Source: Myxococcus landrumus
GTDB taxonomy: Bacteria; Myxococcota; Myxococcia; Myxococcales; Myxococcaceae
Length of the DNA: 64,000 bases
Reading direction: 5' to 3'
Assembly (NCBI RefSeq): GCF_017301635.1
Contig: NZ_CP071091.1
Location: 5,344,001-5,408,000, forward strand
The translations under genes were made by a program, and so were the position numbers. The notes beneath the pieces are model-generated. The model was not told the DNA's origin and did no database searches. It saw only the letters and a list, made by a program, of their open reading frames with translations. Shown here piece after piece: positions 63,851 through 64,000 of the stretch (the stretch's first letter is position 1; every line of letters starts with the position of its first letter).

Positions 63851-63950
63851 GGGATGCTCCCTTTCACGTCAGGCATGCCCGCACACGCGTGCACGGGCAG
63901 TCATCCAGCTTACAGATGCATCGGCATTGCATCCAAGCCGCCCCCCGTCG

Positions 63951-64000
63951 CTACGGGCTGGAAGCCGGGCCCTCTGAGTCCTTGAAGATGGCCACGTGCG
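63951..64000 (-). CDS. Partial CDS, possible VOC/glyoxalase-family C terminus
   Basis: A 16-codon open end on the minus strand reading HVAIFKDSEGPASSP then a stop. The pattern VAIFKDSEG is like the last strand of VOC/glyoxalase proteins, but this is too short to be sure. The rest lies outside the window. Confidence 0.35.
   Translation of the reverse strand, partial: HVAIFKDSEGPASSP

Noticed and set aside
1-64000. CRISPR arrays, rRNA and tRNA genes
   Set aside because: No spaced direct repeats and no recognisable RNA gene were seen by eye; a tRNAscan or CRISPR search was not possible here.

Overview
The window looks like a chromosomal segment of a myxobacterium (Myxococcus, Corallococcus or Pyxidicoccus type). 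The evidence is a very high G+C content with strong third-position G/C bias, many lipoproteins, NtrC-type two-component pairs, a Ser/Thr protein kinase next to large TPR/transglutaminase-like proteins, and a fused trehalose-6-phosphate synthase/phosphatase. The species cannot be read from the sequence. No rRNA, tRNA or CRISPR array was seen.

Positions 1 to about 6200 are the right-hand end of an integrated phage or phage-like element with weaker third-position bias. It carries a family A DNA polymerase (5' end outside the window), a RuvC-like resolvase, a C5 cytosine methyltransferase and a small HTH protein, then a tyrosine integrase on the other strand. The integrase is cut by a complete IS3-family element (3909-5221) with inverted ends, a 4-5 bp target duplication and an A7 frameshift signal. 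Removing the IS and one duplication copy restores the integrase frame. Just beyond the integrase start lies the 3' part of a comF-type gene without its beginning, so the element apparently sits inside comF.

Positions 6900-32700 are ordinary chromosome: an SBBP beta-propeller protein, an M1 aminopeptidase, an arylamine N-acetyltransferase, a DUF6624-like lipoprotein, a TPR/DUF3857/transglutaminase protein, a serine hydrolase, OtsA-OtsB with a membrane-protein partner, a histidine kinase/NtrC regulator pair with a degenerate tandem duplication at the junction, a RidA protein, an Omp85-like outer membrane protein, an acyl-CoA-dehydrogenase-like flavoprotein and an arylsulfatase.

Positions 32825-38625 form the most distinctive cluster, a tight minus-strand operon: AdoMet decarboxylase (speD), a DUF4178 zinc-ribbon membrane protein, a 53-residue membrane miniprotein, a DUF350 membrane protein, a membrane-embedded spermidine synthase and a Tat-lipoprotein FAD amine oxidase. 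It reads as a membrane-associated polyamine synthesis and modification system of undefined purpose.

Positions 38700-64000 hold hydrolases, a trigger-factor-like protein without the ribosome-binding region, a cyclophilin lipoprotein, YjbQ, an L,D-transpeptidase, a C39-like peptidase, a second NtrC/kinase pair, a small Ala/Lys/Glu-rich secreted protein, a GAF protein behind a near-consensus sigma-70 promoter, a Ser/Thr kinase, a second TPR/transglutaminase-fold protein that has lost its catalytic Cys and His, a Trp/Tyr-repeat secreted protein, a PQQ-type sugar dehydrogenase with a PKD domain, a TetR regulator divergent from a DUF6463-DUF2867 fusion with a palindromic operator between them, and a secreted Cys-rich protein.
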